Shown one piece after another: positions 43,980 through 52,511 of a DNA stretch of 64,000 bases. Numbering within the stretch: position 1 is the first letter of the stretch; each line of letters opens with the position of its first letter. The DNA is taken from NCBI RefSeq assembly GCF_900114915.1, contig NZ_FOUS01000013.1, positions 1 through 64,000 of the forward strand, written 5' to 3'. Both the position numbers and the translations under genes were made by a program. The notes beneath the pieces are model-generated. The model did no database searches. It was given only the letters and a program-made list of their open reading frames with translations, and was not told the DNA's origin. Origin of the DNA: Bradyrhizobium sp. Rc3b (GTDB lineage Bacteria; Pseudomonadota; Alphaproteobacteria; Rhizobiales; Xanthobacteraceae).

Positions 43980-44255
43980 CTAATGTCTCCTCAGCATGAA
44001 GCCGACAACGACGCCGAGCGCGAAGGCGGAGGCGAGCGACGTGATCGGACGCTCCGCTATGAGACCCTGGAGCTGCGCCTGCTCTTCGTCCACGGTCTCG
44101 CCGAGTTCGGTCAGCGCGGCACGGATCTGATCGGCGAGCGCCTCGGCGCGGTCCTTCGAGCTCTCGAACATCTCCTCGCCGGCGGTGCTCAGCAAGCGTG
44201 TGACGTCAACCTTCAGCGCCCGCAATTCTTCGCTCATCCTGTCGCTGTCGAACAT
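43980..44255 (-). CDS. DUF883/ElaB-like membrane-anchored protein
   Basis: 91 aa. The charged helical N-terminal part (EELRALKVDVTRLLSTAGEEMFESSKDRAEALADQIRAALTELGETV) is followed by a single C-terminal transmembrane helix (SLASAFALGVVVGFMLRRH). That matches the ElaB/YqjD family, which in E. coli binds stationary-phase ribosomes at the membrane. It abuts the holin-like gene. An FNR-type box pair lies upstream. Confidence 0.82.
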   Translation of the reverse strand: MFDSDRMSEELRALKVDVTRLLSTAGEEMFESSKDRAEALADQIRAALTELGETVDEEQAQLQGLIAERPITSLASAFALGVVVGFMLRRH

Positions 44256-44311
44256 GGACTCTTACCCCCATTGAATGAAAGCGAGCCTAAGGCGCACCTG
44301 TGCGTTCGCGC

Positions 44312-44325
44312 TTGATTTGCCTCAA
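44312..44325. promoter_or_regulatory. FNR/FixK-type box (weaker)
   Basis: TTGATTTGCCTCAA in the divergent gap between the ElaB-like gene and mlaE, 57 bp before the former. Confidence 0.45.
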
Positions 44326-44346
44326 GCGGTGGCCGCAGTCCGGGTC

Positions 44347-44360
44347 TTGAGACAGGTCAA
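44347..44360. promoter_or_regulatory. FNR/FixK-type box (weaker)
   Basis: TTGAGACAGGTCAA, 70 bp before mlaE, 22 bp from the preceding box. Confidence 0.45.
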
Positions 44361-44429
44361 GCCGGCCGCCATATGCTGGCCTAGAAATACCGTCTGAATG
44401 GGGACCGATTGTCCCGATGAGGTGGAAGC

Positions 44430-45566
44430 GTGAACCACGAACCGCTGTTGCTCGCGACGCCATCCGGCGACGTGCTGAACCTGCGCCCCGAAGGGCCCTG
44501 GACCGCCGCGAATGTGGTCACGCTCGAGACATTGTCCCGGTCGGTCGGTGCCGACGTCGATCGCTCGCGCGTCGTCACCCTGGACATGTCGGGCGTCAGT
44601 GCGCTCGACACGCTCGGTGCCTGGGTCCTGGAAAAATTGTCGCGCAGGGCCGCAACATCGGGCAGATCGGCCGAATTCGTCGGCGTCGCCGATCATTTCA
44701 GCGGGCTGCTGGATGAGGTGCGCCAGGTCAACCGCCACACGCCGGCCCCGACGGCTGCGCCCAATCCGGTGCTGGCGAGGCTGGGCGATCTTGGCAAGTC
44801 CACGGCCGATGCGCGGGAAGACATCACGATCTTCCTCCAGATGCTCGGCGCATTGTTCATGGCCGTGATCGGCGTGCTGCGCCGGCCGCGTTCGCTGCGG
44901 CTGACCTCGCTAGTGTATCAGCTCTACCGCATCGGGTGGCAGGCGATCCCCATCGTCGCGCTGATCACCTTCCTGATCGGCGCCATCATCGCGCAGCAGG
45001 GCTTCTTCCACTTCCGCAGGTTCGGCGCGGAATCCTACACCGTCGACATGGTCGGCATCCTTGTGCTGCGTGAGCTCGGGGTGCTGATCGTCGCCATCAT
45101 GGTCGCGGGACGGTCGGGAAGCGCCTACACTGCCGAGCTCGGCTCGATGAAGATGCGCGAGGAGATCGACGCGCTCTCGACCATGGGGCTCGATCCCGTC
45201 GAGGTCCTGATCCTGCCGCGCGTTGCGGCCCTGGTCATTGCGCTGCCGATCCTCACCTTCCTCGGATCGATCGCCGCGCTCTATGGCGGCGGTCTCGTCG
45301 CGCAGTTCTATGGCGACATGGGGCCGGCGATTTACATCGCCCGGCTGCACGAGGCGATCTCAGTCACCCATTTCGAAGTCGGCATCCTGAAGGCGCCGTT
45401 CATGGCGCTGGTGATCGGGATCGTGGCCTGCAGCGAGGGATTGCGGGTCAAGGGCAGCGCGGAATCGCTCGGGCGGCAGACGACGACATCGGTGGTGAAG
45501 TCGATCTTCTTGGTGATCGTGCTCGACGGCCTGTTCGCGATCTTCTTTGCCTCGATCGGAATGTGA
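44430..45566 (+). CDS. mlaE: MlaE-type lipid ABC transporter permease with STAS-like N terminus
   Basis: 378 aa. Residues 1-100 form a STAS-like region (VTLDMSGVSALDTLGAWVLEKL), and residues ~115-378 the MlaE permease with GAIIAQQGFFHFRRFGAESYTVDMVGILVLRELGVLIVAIMVAGRSGSAYTAELGSMKMREEIDAL. STAS-permease fusion is usual for this class in alphaproteobacteria. It moves phospholipids between membranes with MlaF and MlaD. The stop overlaps the MlaF start region. Confidence 0.93.
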   Translation: MNHEPLLLATPSGDVLNLRPEGPWTAANVVTLETLSRSVGADVDRSRVVTLDMSGVSALDTLGAWVLEKLSRRAATSGRSAEFVGVADHFSGLLDEVRQVNRHTPAPTAAPNPVLARLGDLGKSTADAREDITIFLQMLGALFMAVIGVLRRPRSLRLTSLVYQLYRIGWQAIPIVALITFLIGAIIAQQGFFHFRRFGAESYTVDMVGILVLRELGVLIVAIMVAGRSGSAYTAELGSMKMREEIDALSTMGLDPVEVLILPRVAALVIALPILTFLGSIAALYGGGLVAQFYGDMGPAIYIARLHEAISVTHFEVGILKAPFMALVIGIVACSEGLRVKGSAESLGRQTTTSVVKSIFLVIVLDGLFAIFFASIGM

Positions 45567-45568
45567 CG

Positions 45569-46336
45569 ATGGACGCATCGCAGGACCAGTTCGCGATCCG
45601 CGTCCGTGACCTCGTGGTCGGATTCGGCCGCCAGACCGTGCTCGACCATTTGTCCCTCGACGTCCGCCGCGGCGAGATTCTCGGGCTGGTGGGGGCGTCC
45701 GGCGGCGGCAAGTCGGTGCTGATGCGCACCATCATCGGCCTCATCCCGCGCCAAGGTGGGACCATCGAGGTCATGGGGCAGCCCACCGGCGGCCACGGCC
45801 GCGGCGCCGCCACGACATGGGGCATCCTGTTCCAGCAAGGCGCGCTGTTCTCCTCGCTGACGGTCCGCCAGAACGTCCAGTTTCCCTTGCGCGAGAATCT
45901 CGTCCTGTCGCAGGAGCTGATGGACGAGATCGCGATCGCCAAGCTCGAGATGGTCGGCTTGCGCGCCCAGGACGCCGACAAATATCCGGCGGAGCTGTCG
46001 GGCGGCATGACCAAGCGCGTGGCGCTGGCGCGCGCCCTCGCGCTCGATCCGCCGATCCTGTTCCTGGACGAGCCGACCTCCGGCCTCGATCCGATCGCCG
46101 CCGGCGATTTCGACGCGCTGATCACGACGCTGCAAAAGACGCTGGGGCTGACCGTGTTCATGGTGACCCACGACCTCGCGAGCCTGACCACGGTCTGCGA
46201 TCGCGTCGCCGCCCTCGCCGACGGCAAGATCGTGGCGATCGGCCCGATGCGCGAATTGCTGCAATCCGAGCATCCCTGGGTGCGCGCCTATTTCCACGGC
46301 AAGCGCTCGCAGATGCTGCAACACGAGATGAGATGA
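45569..46336 (+). CDS. mlaF: MlaF-type lipid ABC transporter ATPase
   Basis: 255 aa. Walker A GASGGGKSVLM, FQQGALFSSLTV, signature ELSGGMTKRVALARALALDPPILFLDEPTSGLD are complete. The GASGGGKS form and the SGGM signature fit the MlaF/Ttg2A branch. Start 45569 (MDASQDQF) is preferred; the GTG at 45563 would overlap mlaE. Cytoplasmic partner of MlaE. Confidence 0.94.
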   Translation: MDASQDQFAIRVRDLVVGFGRQTVLDHLSLDVRRGEILGLVGASGGGKSVLMRTIIGLIPRQGGTIEVMGQPTGGHGRGAATTWGILFQQGALFSSLTVRQNVQFPLRENLVLSQELMDEIAIAKLEMVGLRAQDADKYPAELSGGMTKRVALARALALDPPILFLDEPTSGLDPIAAGDFDALITTLQKTLGLTVFMVTHDLASLTTVCDRVAALADGKIVAIGPMRELLQSEHPWVRAYFHGKRSQMLQHEMR

Positions 46337-46339
46337 GAC

Positions 46340-47443
46340 ATGGAAACCCGCGCTCCCTACGTGCTGATCGGCAGTTTCGTGCTGGCCGCGATCCTCGCGG
46401 TGTTCGGCTTCGTCTACTGGCTGAACAACACCGGCGGCATCGGGCCGCGCACGAACTACCATGTGCAATTCCAGGGGCCGGTCCCAGGCCTCCTGGTCGG
46501 CGCCGGCGTGCTGTTCAATGGCATCCGCGTCGGTGAGGTGACCCAGCTCGGGCTCGCGCCGGATAACCCGCGCTTCGTCAATGCGACGATCTCGGTTGCG
46601 ACCGCCACCCCGGTGCGTTCCGACACCAGGGTCGGCCTCGAATTCCAGGGCCTGACCGGCGTGCCGGTGGTGACGTTGGAGGGCGGCGCGATCGTCGCCA
46701 AAGCAGGCGAGCCCGTGACCTTGATCGCGGAGGCCGGCGCCGGCCAGAGCATGACGCAGGCGGCGCGCGATGCGCTGCGGCGGGTCGACACGGTGCTCCA
46801 GGACAATTCGGGCCCACTGAAGGACACCATCGCGAATTTCAAGACGTTCTCCGACGGGCTCGCGCGCAACACCGGCAAGCTCGACGGCATTATTGCGGGC
46901 CTGGAGAAGATGACCGGCGGTGGGACGCCCGTGCAGAAAATCACCTACGACCTGCGTACGCCGAAGAATCTTGGGCCGGCCGGCAAGACGCTCTCCGCCT
47001 CCCTGGCCATTCCCGAGCCGACCGCGGTCGCAATGCTGCAGACCCAGCGCATGCTGTTCGCGCCCGTCGGGGACAGGCCGGGTTTTGCGGATTTTCTCTG
47101 GGCCGACAGCATTCCGAAACTGGTGCAGGCGCGCCTGATCGACAGCTTCGAGAATTACGACATCGCCCACGCCCCGCTACGTACGAGCGATCTCGGTCAG
47201 GCGGATTACCAGCTCCTGATCGACATCCGGCGCTTTCGGATCGCCACGGAGGGCGAGGCACGGGTGGAGATCGAACTGTCGGCGCGGATCGTCGACAAGA
47301 ACGGCAAGGTGGTGGCATCCCGACTGGTCGAGACCAGCGAAAAGCTCGACAAGGTCGAGCCGGCCGCTGCAGTCGCCGCCTTCGATGCGGCCTTTGCCCG
47401 CATCGCCAAGGAGCTGATCGGGTGGAGCGTGCAGGCGGTGTGA
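46340..47443 (+). CDS. mlaD: MlaD (MCE) fused to a PqiC-like auxiliary domain
   Basis: 367 aa. N-terminal transmembrane helix (VLIGSFVLAAILAVFGFVYWL), then the MCE domain (YHVQFQGPVPGLLVGAGVLFNGIRVGEVTQLGLAP, VGLEFQGLTGVPVVTLEGG), a helical linker (RRVDTVLQDNSGPLKDTIANFKTFS) and, from about residue 190, a second domain (PEPTAVAMLQTQRMLFAP, LWADSIPKLVQARLIDSFENY, YQLLIDIRRFRI) like the ABC-type transport auxiliary lipoprotein (PqiC/DUF330) family. The auxiliary protein is usually a separate lipoprotein; here it has no lipobox. The fusion may reach the outer membrane side. Third gene of the mla operon. Confidence 0.85.
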   Translation: METRAPYVLIGSFVLAAILAVFGFVYWLNNTGGIGPRTNYHVQFQGPVPGLLVGAGVLFNGIRVGEVTQLGLAPDNPRFVNATISVATATPVRSDTRVGLEFQGLTGVPVVTLEGGAIVAKAGEPVTLIAEAGAGQSMTQAARDALRRVDTVLQDNSGPLKDTIANFKTFSDGLARNTGKLDGIIAGLEKMTGGGTPVQKITYDLRTPKNLGPAGKTLSASLAIPEPTAVAMLQTQRMLFAPVGDRPGFADFLWADSIPKLVQARLIDSFENYDIAHAPLRTSDLGQADYQLLIDIRRFRIATEGEARVEIELSARIVDKNGKVVASRLVETSEKLDKVEPAAAVAAFDAAFARIAKELIGWSVQAV

Positions 47444-47449
47444 CGCCTT

Positions 47450-47767
47450 CTATTCCAGCGTCTTCAGGTAGGACAGGAGATCGTGGATCTGGTCCGGACT
47501 GAGCTCGAAGGCCGGCATGTCGTCGTGACCGGTGTAGATCCCTTCGGCCAGCGCCTCACCAAGGGTCTCGATCGGATAACGCTGGTGCAGCGTGCGCAGC
47601 GGAGGCGCGCGCTCGAGCGGACTGCGGGAGACTCGGTCGATCGCGTGACAGCGTGCGCAATTGGCCCGTGCGAAGGCCTTGCCGCGCTGTTCGGCGGTCG
47701 GGGCCGCCAGCGCCGGCATCATCAGAAGTAGCCCGATCAGGCCGTGACGCAGGGCGGCTTGCAGCAT
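47450..47767 (-). CDS. Exported c-type cytochrome
   Basis: 105 aa. Signal peptide MLQAALRHGLIGLLLMMPALA, heme motif CARCH (around residue 33-37) and the Met ligand region (GHDDMPAFELSPDQIHDLLSYLKTL) are typical of small class I cytochromes. It sits in the periplasm and could carry electrons to a terminal oxidase or a dehydrogenase. The ORF is open upstream, but ATG 47767 gives the best signal peptide. The FNR-type box at 47824 is 57 bp upstream. Confidence 0.88.
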   Translation of the reverse strand: MLQAALRHGLIGLLLMMPALAAPTAEQRGKAFARANCARCHAIDRVSRSPLERAPPLRTLHQRYPIETLGEALAEGIYTGHDDMPAFELSPDQIHDLLSYLKTLE

Positions 47768-47823
47768 GGAAAATGATCCCGTCGAACTCTGGACGCAGAA
47801 TATGACGGGGATGCCGCTCAAAT

Positions 47824-47837
47824 TTGATCTCTGTCAA
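47824..47837. promoter_or_regulatory. FNR/FixK-type box
   Basis: TTGATCTCTGTCAA between the divergent cytochrome and FNR-type regulator genes; near-perfect symmetry apart from one arm base. Confidence 0.7.
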
Positions 47838-47920
47838 TTGGCTTTGGCGCAGTGCAGTAAAATGCACCCGCGCGGTGGACTCGGCCTGGTGTCGGGAGCA
47901 GCCGGCGCGGGGAGCGGTGG

Positions 47921-48634
47921 ATGAAGCCTTCCGTGGTCACGATCGAGCCGAACGGCCATTTCTGCAGCGATTGCGCCGTACGTGGAGCGGCGGTCTGTTC
48001 GTCGCTGGATGCGGCCGAGCTCAGGGAATTCGAGCATCTCGGACGCCGCGTTCATTTTGACTCCGGCGAGACCGTGTTCTCCGAGGAGGACATCACGACC
48101 TCGTTCTACAACGTCCTCGAAGGCGTCATGCGGCTGTACAAGCTGCTGCCCGACGGCCGGCGGCAGATCGTCGGTTTTGCCTTGCCCGGCGATTTCCTCG
48201 GGATGAACATATCGGGTCGGCACAATTTTTCGGCCGATGCGATCGGCGCGGTGACCGTCTGCCAGTTCGCCAAGGCGCCGTTCGGCCGATTCATCGAAGA
48301 CCGGCCGCTTCTACTCAGGCGGATCAACGAGCTGGCTATCCGCGAATTGAGCCAGGCGCGCGACCATATGGTCCTGCTCGGCCGCCGCTCGGCCGACGAG
48401 AAGGTCGCGACCTTTCTGCTCGGCTGGCGGGAACGGCAGGTCGCGCTCAAGGGGCTGTCCGACACCGTTCCGCTTCCGATGAGCCGTCAGGACATCGCCG
48501 ACTATCTAGGTCTGACCATCGAAACCGTCAGTCGCACCTTCACCAAGCTGGAGCGTCACGGTGTGATCGAGATCATTCACGGCGGCATCAGCCTGCTCGA
48601 TCCTGCCCGTGCCGAGGCGCTGGCCGCAGCCTGA
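47921..48634 (+). CDS. FNR-type oxygen-sensing regulator (FnrN/AadR-like)
   Basis: 237 aa. Cys15, Cys18 and Cys26 at the N terminus (FCSDCAVRGAAVC) plus Cys114 (VTVCQF) give the four ligands for an oxygen-labile [4Fe-4S] cluster, so it is FNR-like rather than FixK-like. The cNMP-type barrel follows, and the HTH is SRQDIADYLGLTIETVSRTFTKLE with the E-x2-SR recognition residues that read TTGAT-N4-ATCAA. It would activate or repress the boxes in this region. An FNR-type box lies 84 bp before its own start. Confidence 0.93.
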   Translation: MKPSVVTIEPNGHFCSDCAVRGAAVCSSLDAAELREFEHLGRRVHFDSGETVFSEEDITTSFYNVLEGVMRLYKLLPDGRRQIVGFALPGDFLGMNISGRHNFSADAIGAVTVCQFAKAPFGRFIEDRPLLLRRINELAIRELSQARDHMVLLGRRSADEKVATFLLGWRERQVALKGLSDTVPLPMSRQDIADYLGLTIETVSRTFTKLERHGVIEIIHGGISLLDPARAEALAAA

Positions 48635-48650
48635 TAGTCCGTCCAAATTT

Positions 48651-48664
48651 TTGATCTCGATCAA
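48651..48664. promoter_or_regulatory. Perfect FNR/FixK-type box
   Basis: TTGATCTCGATCAA is a perfect palindrome, just after the regulator stop and 50 bp before the small membrane protein gene. Confidence 0.75.
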
Positions 48665-48713
48665 TGACACCGGGCGGCTGCAGCAAATAATGCTCCAACA
48701 ATCCGGGAGGTGC

Positions 48714-48842
48714 ATGATGCCCGCTGATGCGTTGCTGGTGACCATCGTCGTCGTCGCGATCTTCGTCGCATTCGCCGCAGCTCTGGCCTGGGCAGACCGG
48801 CAAACCAGTGCAGGCCGGCTCGATCCGGATTCCAAGCGCTGA
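48714..48842 (+). CDS. Single-pass membrane microprotein (42 aa)
   Basis: MMPADALLVTIVVVAIFVAFAAALAWADRQTSAG has one strong transmembrane helix (residues 7-26), then a short polar tail ending KR. GGGAGG lies 4 nt before the ATG, an unusually good ribosome site. The gene is too short for a standard 60-codon limit but sits 50 bp behind a perfect FNR-type box. It could be a small subunit or stabiliser of a membrane enzyme. Confidence 0.65.
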   Translation: MMPADALLVTIVVVAIFVAFAAALAWADRQTSAGRLDPDSKR

Positions 48843-49115
48843 CCTCCTGAGGTCTTGATCCGCTCAGACCCGCCAACCGCCGACGCTCGGCGGCTTGGCC
48901 TTCGCCAGCGCCTCAACGCAAGCGCGGCTTGCGCTGCCTGCAACTCTGCATCGACCGGGCCGCATCGGCGCAGCCTTCGGATGCAGGCTTTCGGCTTGAA
49001 CGCGGCCTTTTCGCGGCATTTGCCACAAAACGCGCGGGTGCTTTCCGGTTGAAAAGCCTGATAACGTTGACTACGCAGGAACCTCAGTGCCTCGCAGTCT
49101 TAGGAGCCCCGCGGC

Positions 49116-49844
49116 GTGCCTCAGGACAAGACCGGCGACCCCCGACAGTCGGCGGGCAACAAACTATCGGTCCTGCGCAAGCACCCGATCTTCGCGGATC
49201 TGGAGCCGGAAGCGCTCGATCAGCTTTGCCGCTACGCCAAGCACACCACCGTGAAGCGCGGCGCGACGATCGCTGCCAAGGGCGATCCGGGCAACAACCT
49301 GTTCGCGGTGATCACGGGGACAGTGAAGATTTCCTCCTCGTCGCCCGATGGACGGAACGCCATTCTCAATCTGATCGGTCCCGGAGAAATCTTCGGCGAG
49401 ATCGCGGTGCTCGACGGCGCTCCCCGGTCGGCCGATGCGACCGCCAACACCAATTGCGAGCTCTACATCATCGATCGCCGGGACTTCCTGCCGTTCGTGA
49501 AGAGTCAGCCGGCGCTCGCGATGAAATTCATCGAGCTGCTCTGCGCCCGTCTGCGCTGGACCAGCCAGCAGGTCGAGCAAGTCATCCTCCAGAATCTGCC
49601 GGGCCGGCTGGCGAGCGCACTTCTCGGTCTCACCGAGGAGCGCAAGCTCGACTCCGGCAGCGGCACGCTCGCCATCACCCAGCAGGAGATCAGCGAGATG
49701 GTGGGGATGACGCGCGAGAGCATCAACAAGCAATTGCGCGCCTGGGCCGGCCGCAACTGGGTTCGCCTCGAGCACGGCGCCATCGTCGTGCTCGATACGG
49801 ATGCGCTGCGCGAACTCGCCGAGAGCGGTCTCGACGGCGAGTAG
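49116..49844 (+). CDS. Crp/Fnr-family regulator without cluster cysteines
   Basis: 242 aa. cNMP-binding barrel (KRGATIAAKGDPGNNLFAVITGTVKISSSSPDG, GEIFGEIAVLDGAPRSADATA) with the GEIAVLDGxxRS phosphate-binding cassette kept, so it may bind cyclic nucleotide. HTH TQQEISEMVGMTRESINKQLRAWAGRNWV differs from FNR at the recognition helix. The GTG start at 49116 has AGGAG 9 nt upstream. It has no N-terminal Cys cluster. Confidence 0.92.
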   Translation: MPQDKTGDPRQSAGNKLSVLRKHPIFADLEPEALDQLCRYAKHTTVKRGATIAAKGDPGNNLFAVITGTVKISSSSPDGRNAILNLIGPGEIFGEIAVLDGAPRSADATANTNCELYIIDRRDFLPFVKSQPALAMKFIELLCARLRWTSQQVEQVILQNLPGRLASALLGLTEERKLDSGSGTLAITQQEISEMVGMTRESINKQLRAWAGRNWVRLEHGAIVVLDTDALRELAESGLDGE

Positions 49845-49854
49845 TCGCTCCGTC

Positions 49855-50667
49855 TTAATCCTCGATGATCGCGACCGCGCGGGTCCAGCCCGCAGAGGCG
49901 CGTTCGATCTTCACCGGAAAGCATGAGACCGTGAAGCCGGTCGAAGGCAGCTGGTCGAGATTGTGCAGCTTCTCGAGATGGCAATAGCCGATGTGCCGTC
50001 CCGCCTTGTGGCCTTCCCAGATCAGGCCGGCATCCTTTGTTTCTGCATATTTCTTCGCGGTGTAGAGGAACGGCGCGTCCCAGCTCCAGCCGTCGGTGCC
50101 GGTCAGCCGCACCCCGCGTTCGAGCAGATACATGGTGGCTTCATAGCCCATGCCGCAGCCGGAATTGACGTAGTCGGCCTTGCCGAATTTGGCGCCGGCG
50201 CTGGTGTTGACGACCACGATCTCCAGCGGCGACAGCGTGTGCCCGATGCGCTTCAGCTCCTTCTCGACGTCGTCGGCACCAGCCACGTAGCCGTCGGGCA
50301 GATGCCGGAAGTCGAGCTTCACGCCGGGCTGAAAGCACCATTCCAGCGGCACCTCGTCGATCGTCCATGACCGCTCGCCGCGGTTCATGGTCGGATGGAA
50401 GTGCCAGGGCGCATCGAGATGGGTGCCGTTATGGGTCGACAGCGAGACCTGCTCGACGGCCCAGCCCTGGCCATCGGGCAAATCCTGCGCCTTGAGGCCC
50501 TCGAAAAACTGCAGCATGCGGGGCAGGCCCTGCTGGTGATCGATATACTGGATGGTCGGATGGTTGCCCGGCGGATCGGCCGTCACGTCGTTTCTGAGCG
50601 GCACCGAGATATCGATCAGCTTCCGCGGCATGGGCATTCCTTCGAGATAGTCCGCTGTTTCGGACAT
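49855..50667 (-). CDS. Cyclase-family hydrolase (kynurenine-formamidase-like)
   Basis: 270 aa. The metal motif STHNGTHLDAPWHFH is the HxGTHxDxPxH signature of the cyclase/KynB family; later SGCGMGYEATMYLLERGVRLTGTDGWSWD and EGHKAGRHIGYCHLEKLHNL follow the family pattern. Family members hydrolyse amides or lactones. It is divergent from the TRAP operon (gap 255 bp) and may act on the imported compound. Confidence 0.88.
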   Translation of the reverse strand: MSETADYLEGMPMPRKLIDISVPLRNDVTADPPGNHPTIQYIDHQQGLPRMLQFFEGLKAQDLPDGQGWAVEQVSLSTHNGTHLDAPWHFHPTMNRGERSWTIDEVPLEWCFQPGVKLDFRHLPDGYVAGADDVEKELKRIGHTLSPLEIVVVNTSAGAKFGKADYVNSGCGMGYEATMYLLERGVRLTGTDGWSWDAPFLYTAKKYAETKDAGLIWEGHKAGRHIGYCHLEKLHNLDQLPSTGFTVSCFPVKIERASAGWTRAVAIIED

Positions 50668-50922
50668 CTTGAGGGGCCTGTCTTGGTCGCGTCAAGTCAC
50701 GTGCCGGCGACGCAAGCCGTCCCGGCGCTTCCACAACGACGCGAATTGCGCCAGATTGATCGATGCAACTGCTGCATCGATCAATGCCGGATTTGGCTTG
50801 GACATGGAATGCCGCGCGCCCTAGGGACGACATTGGCGCTTGACTTCACACCTGAAGGGGAGCGACCCAAGGCGGCGTGCAGCCTGCCGACAACGACATA
50901 ATCAACCCAGGAGGAAGCCCAG

Positions 50923-51894
50923 ATGAAGACACTCACCGGTATCATCGCAGCCGTTGCATTGGTGCTCTCAGCGCCGCTGGCGACCGCACGCGACTTCCGC
51001 TCCGCCGACGTCCATCCCGCAGATTACCCGACCGTCGAGGCCGTCAAGTTCATGGGCAAGCAGCTCGCGGCGGCGAGCGGCGGCAAGCTCGGCGTAAAGG
51101 TGTTTCCCAACGGAGCCCTGGGCTCCGAGAAGGACACCATCGAGCAACTCAAGATCGGCGCGCTCGACATGATGCGGATCAACGCATCGCCGCTCAACAA
51201 TTTCGTGCCGGAAACCATCGCGCTGTGCCTGCCGTTCGTCTTCCGCGACACCCAGCACATGCGCACCGTCCTCGACGGGCCGATCGGCGATGAGATCCTG
51301 GCGGCCATGGAGCCCGCAGGCCTGGTCGGCCTTGCCTATTACGACAGCGGCGCCCGGTCCATTTACACCGTGAAGGCGCCGGTCAAGTCGCTCGCGGACC
51401 TGAAGGGTCTGAAGATCCGCGTTCAGCAGTCCGATTTGTGGGTCGGCATGATCCAGAGCCTCGGCGCCAACCCGACGCCGATGCCGTATGGCGAGGTTTA
51501 TACTGCGCTCAAGACCGGCCTCGTGGACGCTGCCGAGAACAACTGGCCTTCCTACGAGTCGTCGCGCCATTTCGAGGCCGCCAAGTTCTACAACATCACC
51601 GAGCACTCCCTGGCGCCCGAAGTCCTGGTGATGTCCAAGAAGGTCTGGGACACGCTGAGCAAGGAGGACCAGGCCATGGTCCGCAAGGCGGCCAAGGAAT
51701 CGGTTCCCGTCATGCGCAAGCTCTGGGACGAGCGTGAGCAGGCGTCCCGCAAGACCGTCGAGGCCGCCGGCGTTCAGGTCGTGACGATCGCCAACAAGGC
51801 GGAATTCGTCGATGCGATGAAGCCGGTGTACCAGAAGTTTGCAGGCGACGAGAAGCTGCAGGGCCTCGTCAAGCGTATCCAGGACACGAAGTAA
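50923..51894 (+). CDS. TRAP transporter substrate-binding protein (DctP family)
   Basis: 323 aa with signal peptide (residues 1-22, ending ATA). DctP family features include VFPNGALGSEKDTIEQLKIGALDMMRI, the carboxylate-binding Arg in LKGLKIRVQQSDLWVGM and MPYGEVYTALKTGLVDAAENNWPSYES. Substrates are usually organic acids. GGAGGAAGCCC is well placed before the ATG. First gene of the TRAP operon. Confidence 0.94.
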   Translation: MKTLTGIIAAVALVLSAPLATARDFRSADVHPADYPTVEAVKFMGKQLAAASGGKLGVKVFPNGALGSEKDTIEQLKIGALDMMRINASPLNNFVPETIALCLPFVFRDTQHMRTVLDGPIGDEILAAMEPAGLVGLAYYDSGARSIYTVKAPVKSLADLKGLKIRVQQSDLWVGMIQSLGANPTPMPYGEVYTALKTGLVDAAENNWPSYESSRHFEAAKFYNITEHSLAPEVLVMSKKVWDTLSKEDQAMVRKAAKESVPVMRKLWDEREQASRKTVEAAGVQVVTIANKAEFVDAMKPVYQKFAGDEKLQGLVKRIQDTK

Positions 51895-51959
51895 CACCAC
51901 AGCGTCGGGTCCGGCGTTGCCGCGAAGGCGACACCGGACCCTCGCAAGGAGACGCGGGA

Positions 51960-52511
51960 ATGACAGACCCACACGTCGCAGATCACGAGCAGGGGGCAGT
52001 CGTGGCACGCCCGGCGACCGGCTTGCTTTCGCGCGTCAATGCCGTCGTCGCGCGCCTGGGCATGTATCTGTCCGTGAGCGGACTGCTCCTCATCGTCACC
52101 GTCGTGTTCTACCAGGTGTTCGGTCGTTACGTGCTCAATTCGAGCCCGACCTGGACGGAGAACCTTGCGCTGGTTCTCATCCTCTACGTCACGCTGATCG
52201 GCGCCGCCGTTGGCGTGCGCGATGCCGGACACATCGGGATGGACAGCCTTCTGGTGATGCTGCCGGATCACGCGCGCGAGAAGATCGAGCTCGTCATCCA
52301 CGTCCTGGTGGCCGGGTTTGGCGTCGCGATGGCCTATAACGGCTGGATTCTCGGCGCATCCGTCGGGACCGTGAAGATCCCCAATCTCGGCCTGCCCGAG
52401 GTCATCCGCTATGTCCCGTTGATCGCCTCCGGCGTCCTGATCGTCTCCTTTTCAATCGAGCACATCATTGCTCTCCTGCGCGGCGAAGAGGTCGTCCCCT
52501 CATGGAACTGA
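51960..52511 (+). CDS. TRAP transporter small permease (DctQ family)
   Basis: 183 aa, four transmembrane helices, starting around SVSGLLLIVTVVFYQVFGRYVL; the family segment ENLALVLILYVTLIGAAVGVRDAGHIGMD follows. Its last 10 bases overlap the large permease start. Confidence 0.92.
   Translation: MTDPHVADHEQGAVVARPATGLLSRVNAVVARLGMYLSVSGLLLIVTVVFYQVFGRYVLNSSPTWTENLALVLILYVTLIGAAVGVRDAGHIGMDSLLVMLPDHAREKIELVIHVLVAGFGVAMAYNGWILGASVGTVKIPNLGLPEVIRYVPLIASGVLIVSFSIEHIIALLRGEEVVPSWN

Noticed and set aside
45332..47170. 612-codon minus-strand frame opposite mlaE, mlaF and mlaD
   Set aside because: Shadow of three clearly real genes; no ribosome site and no recognisable protein features.
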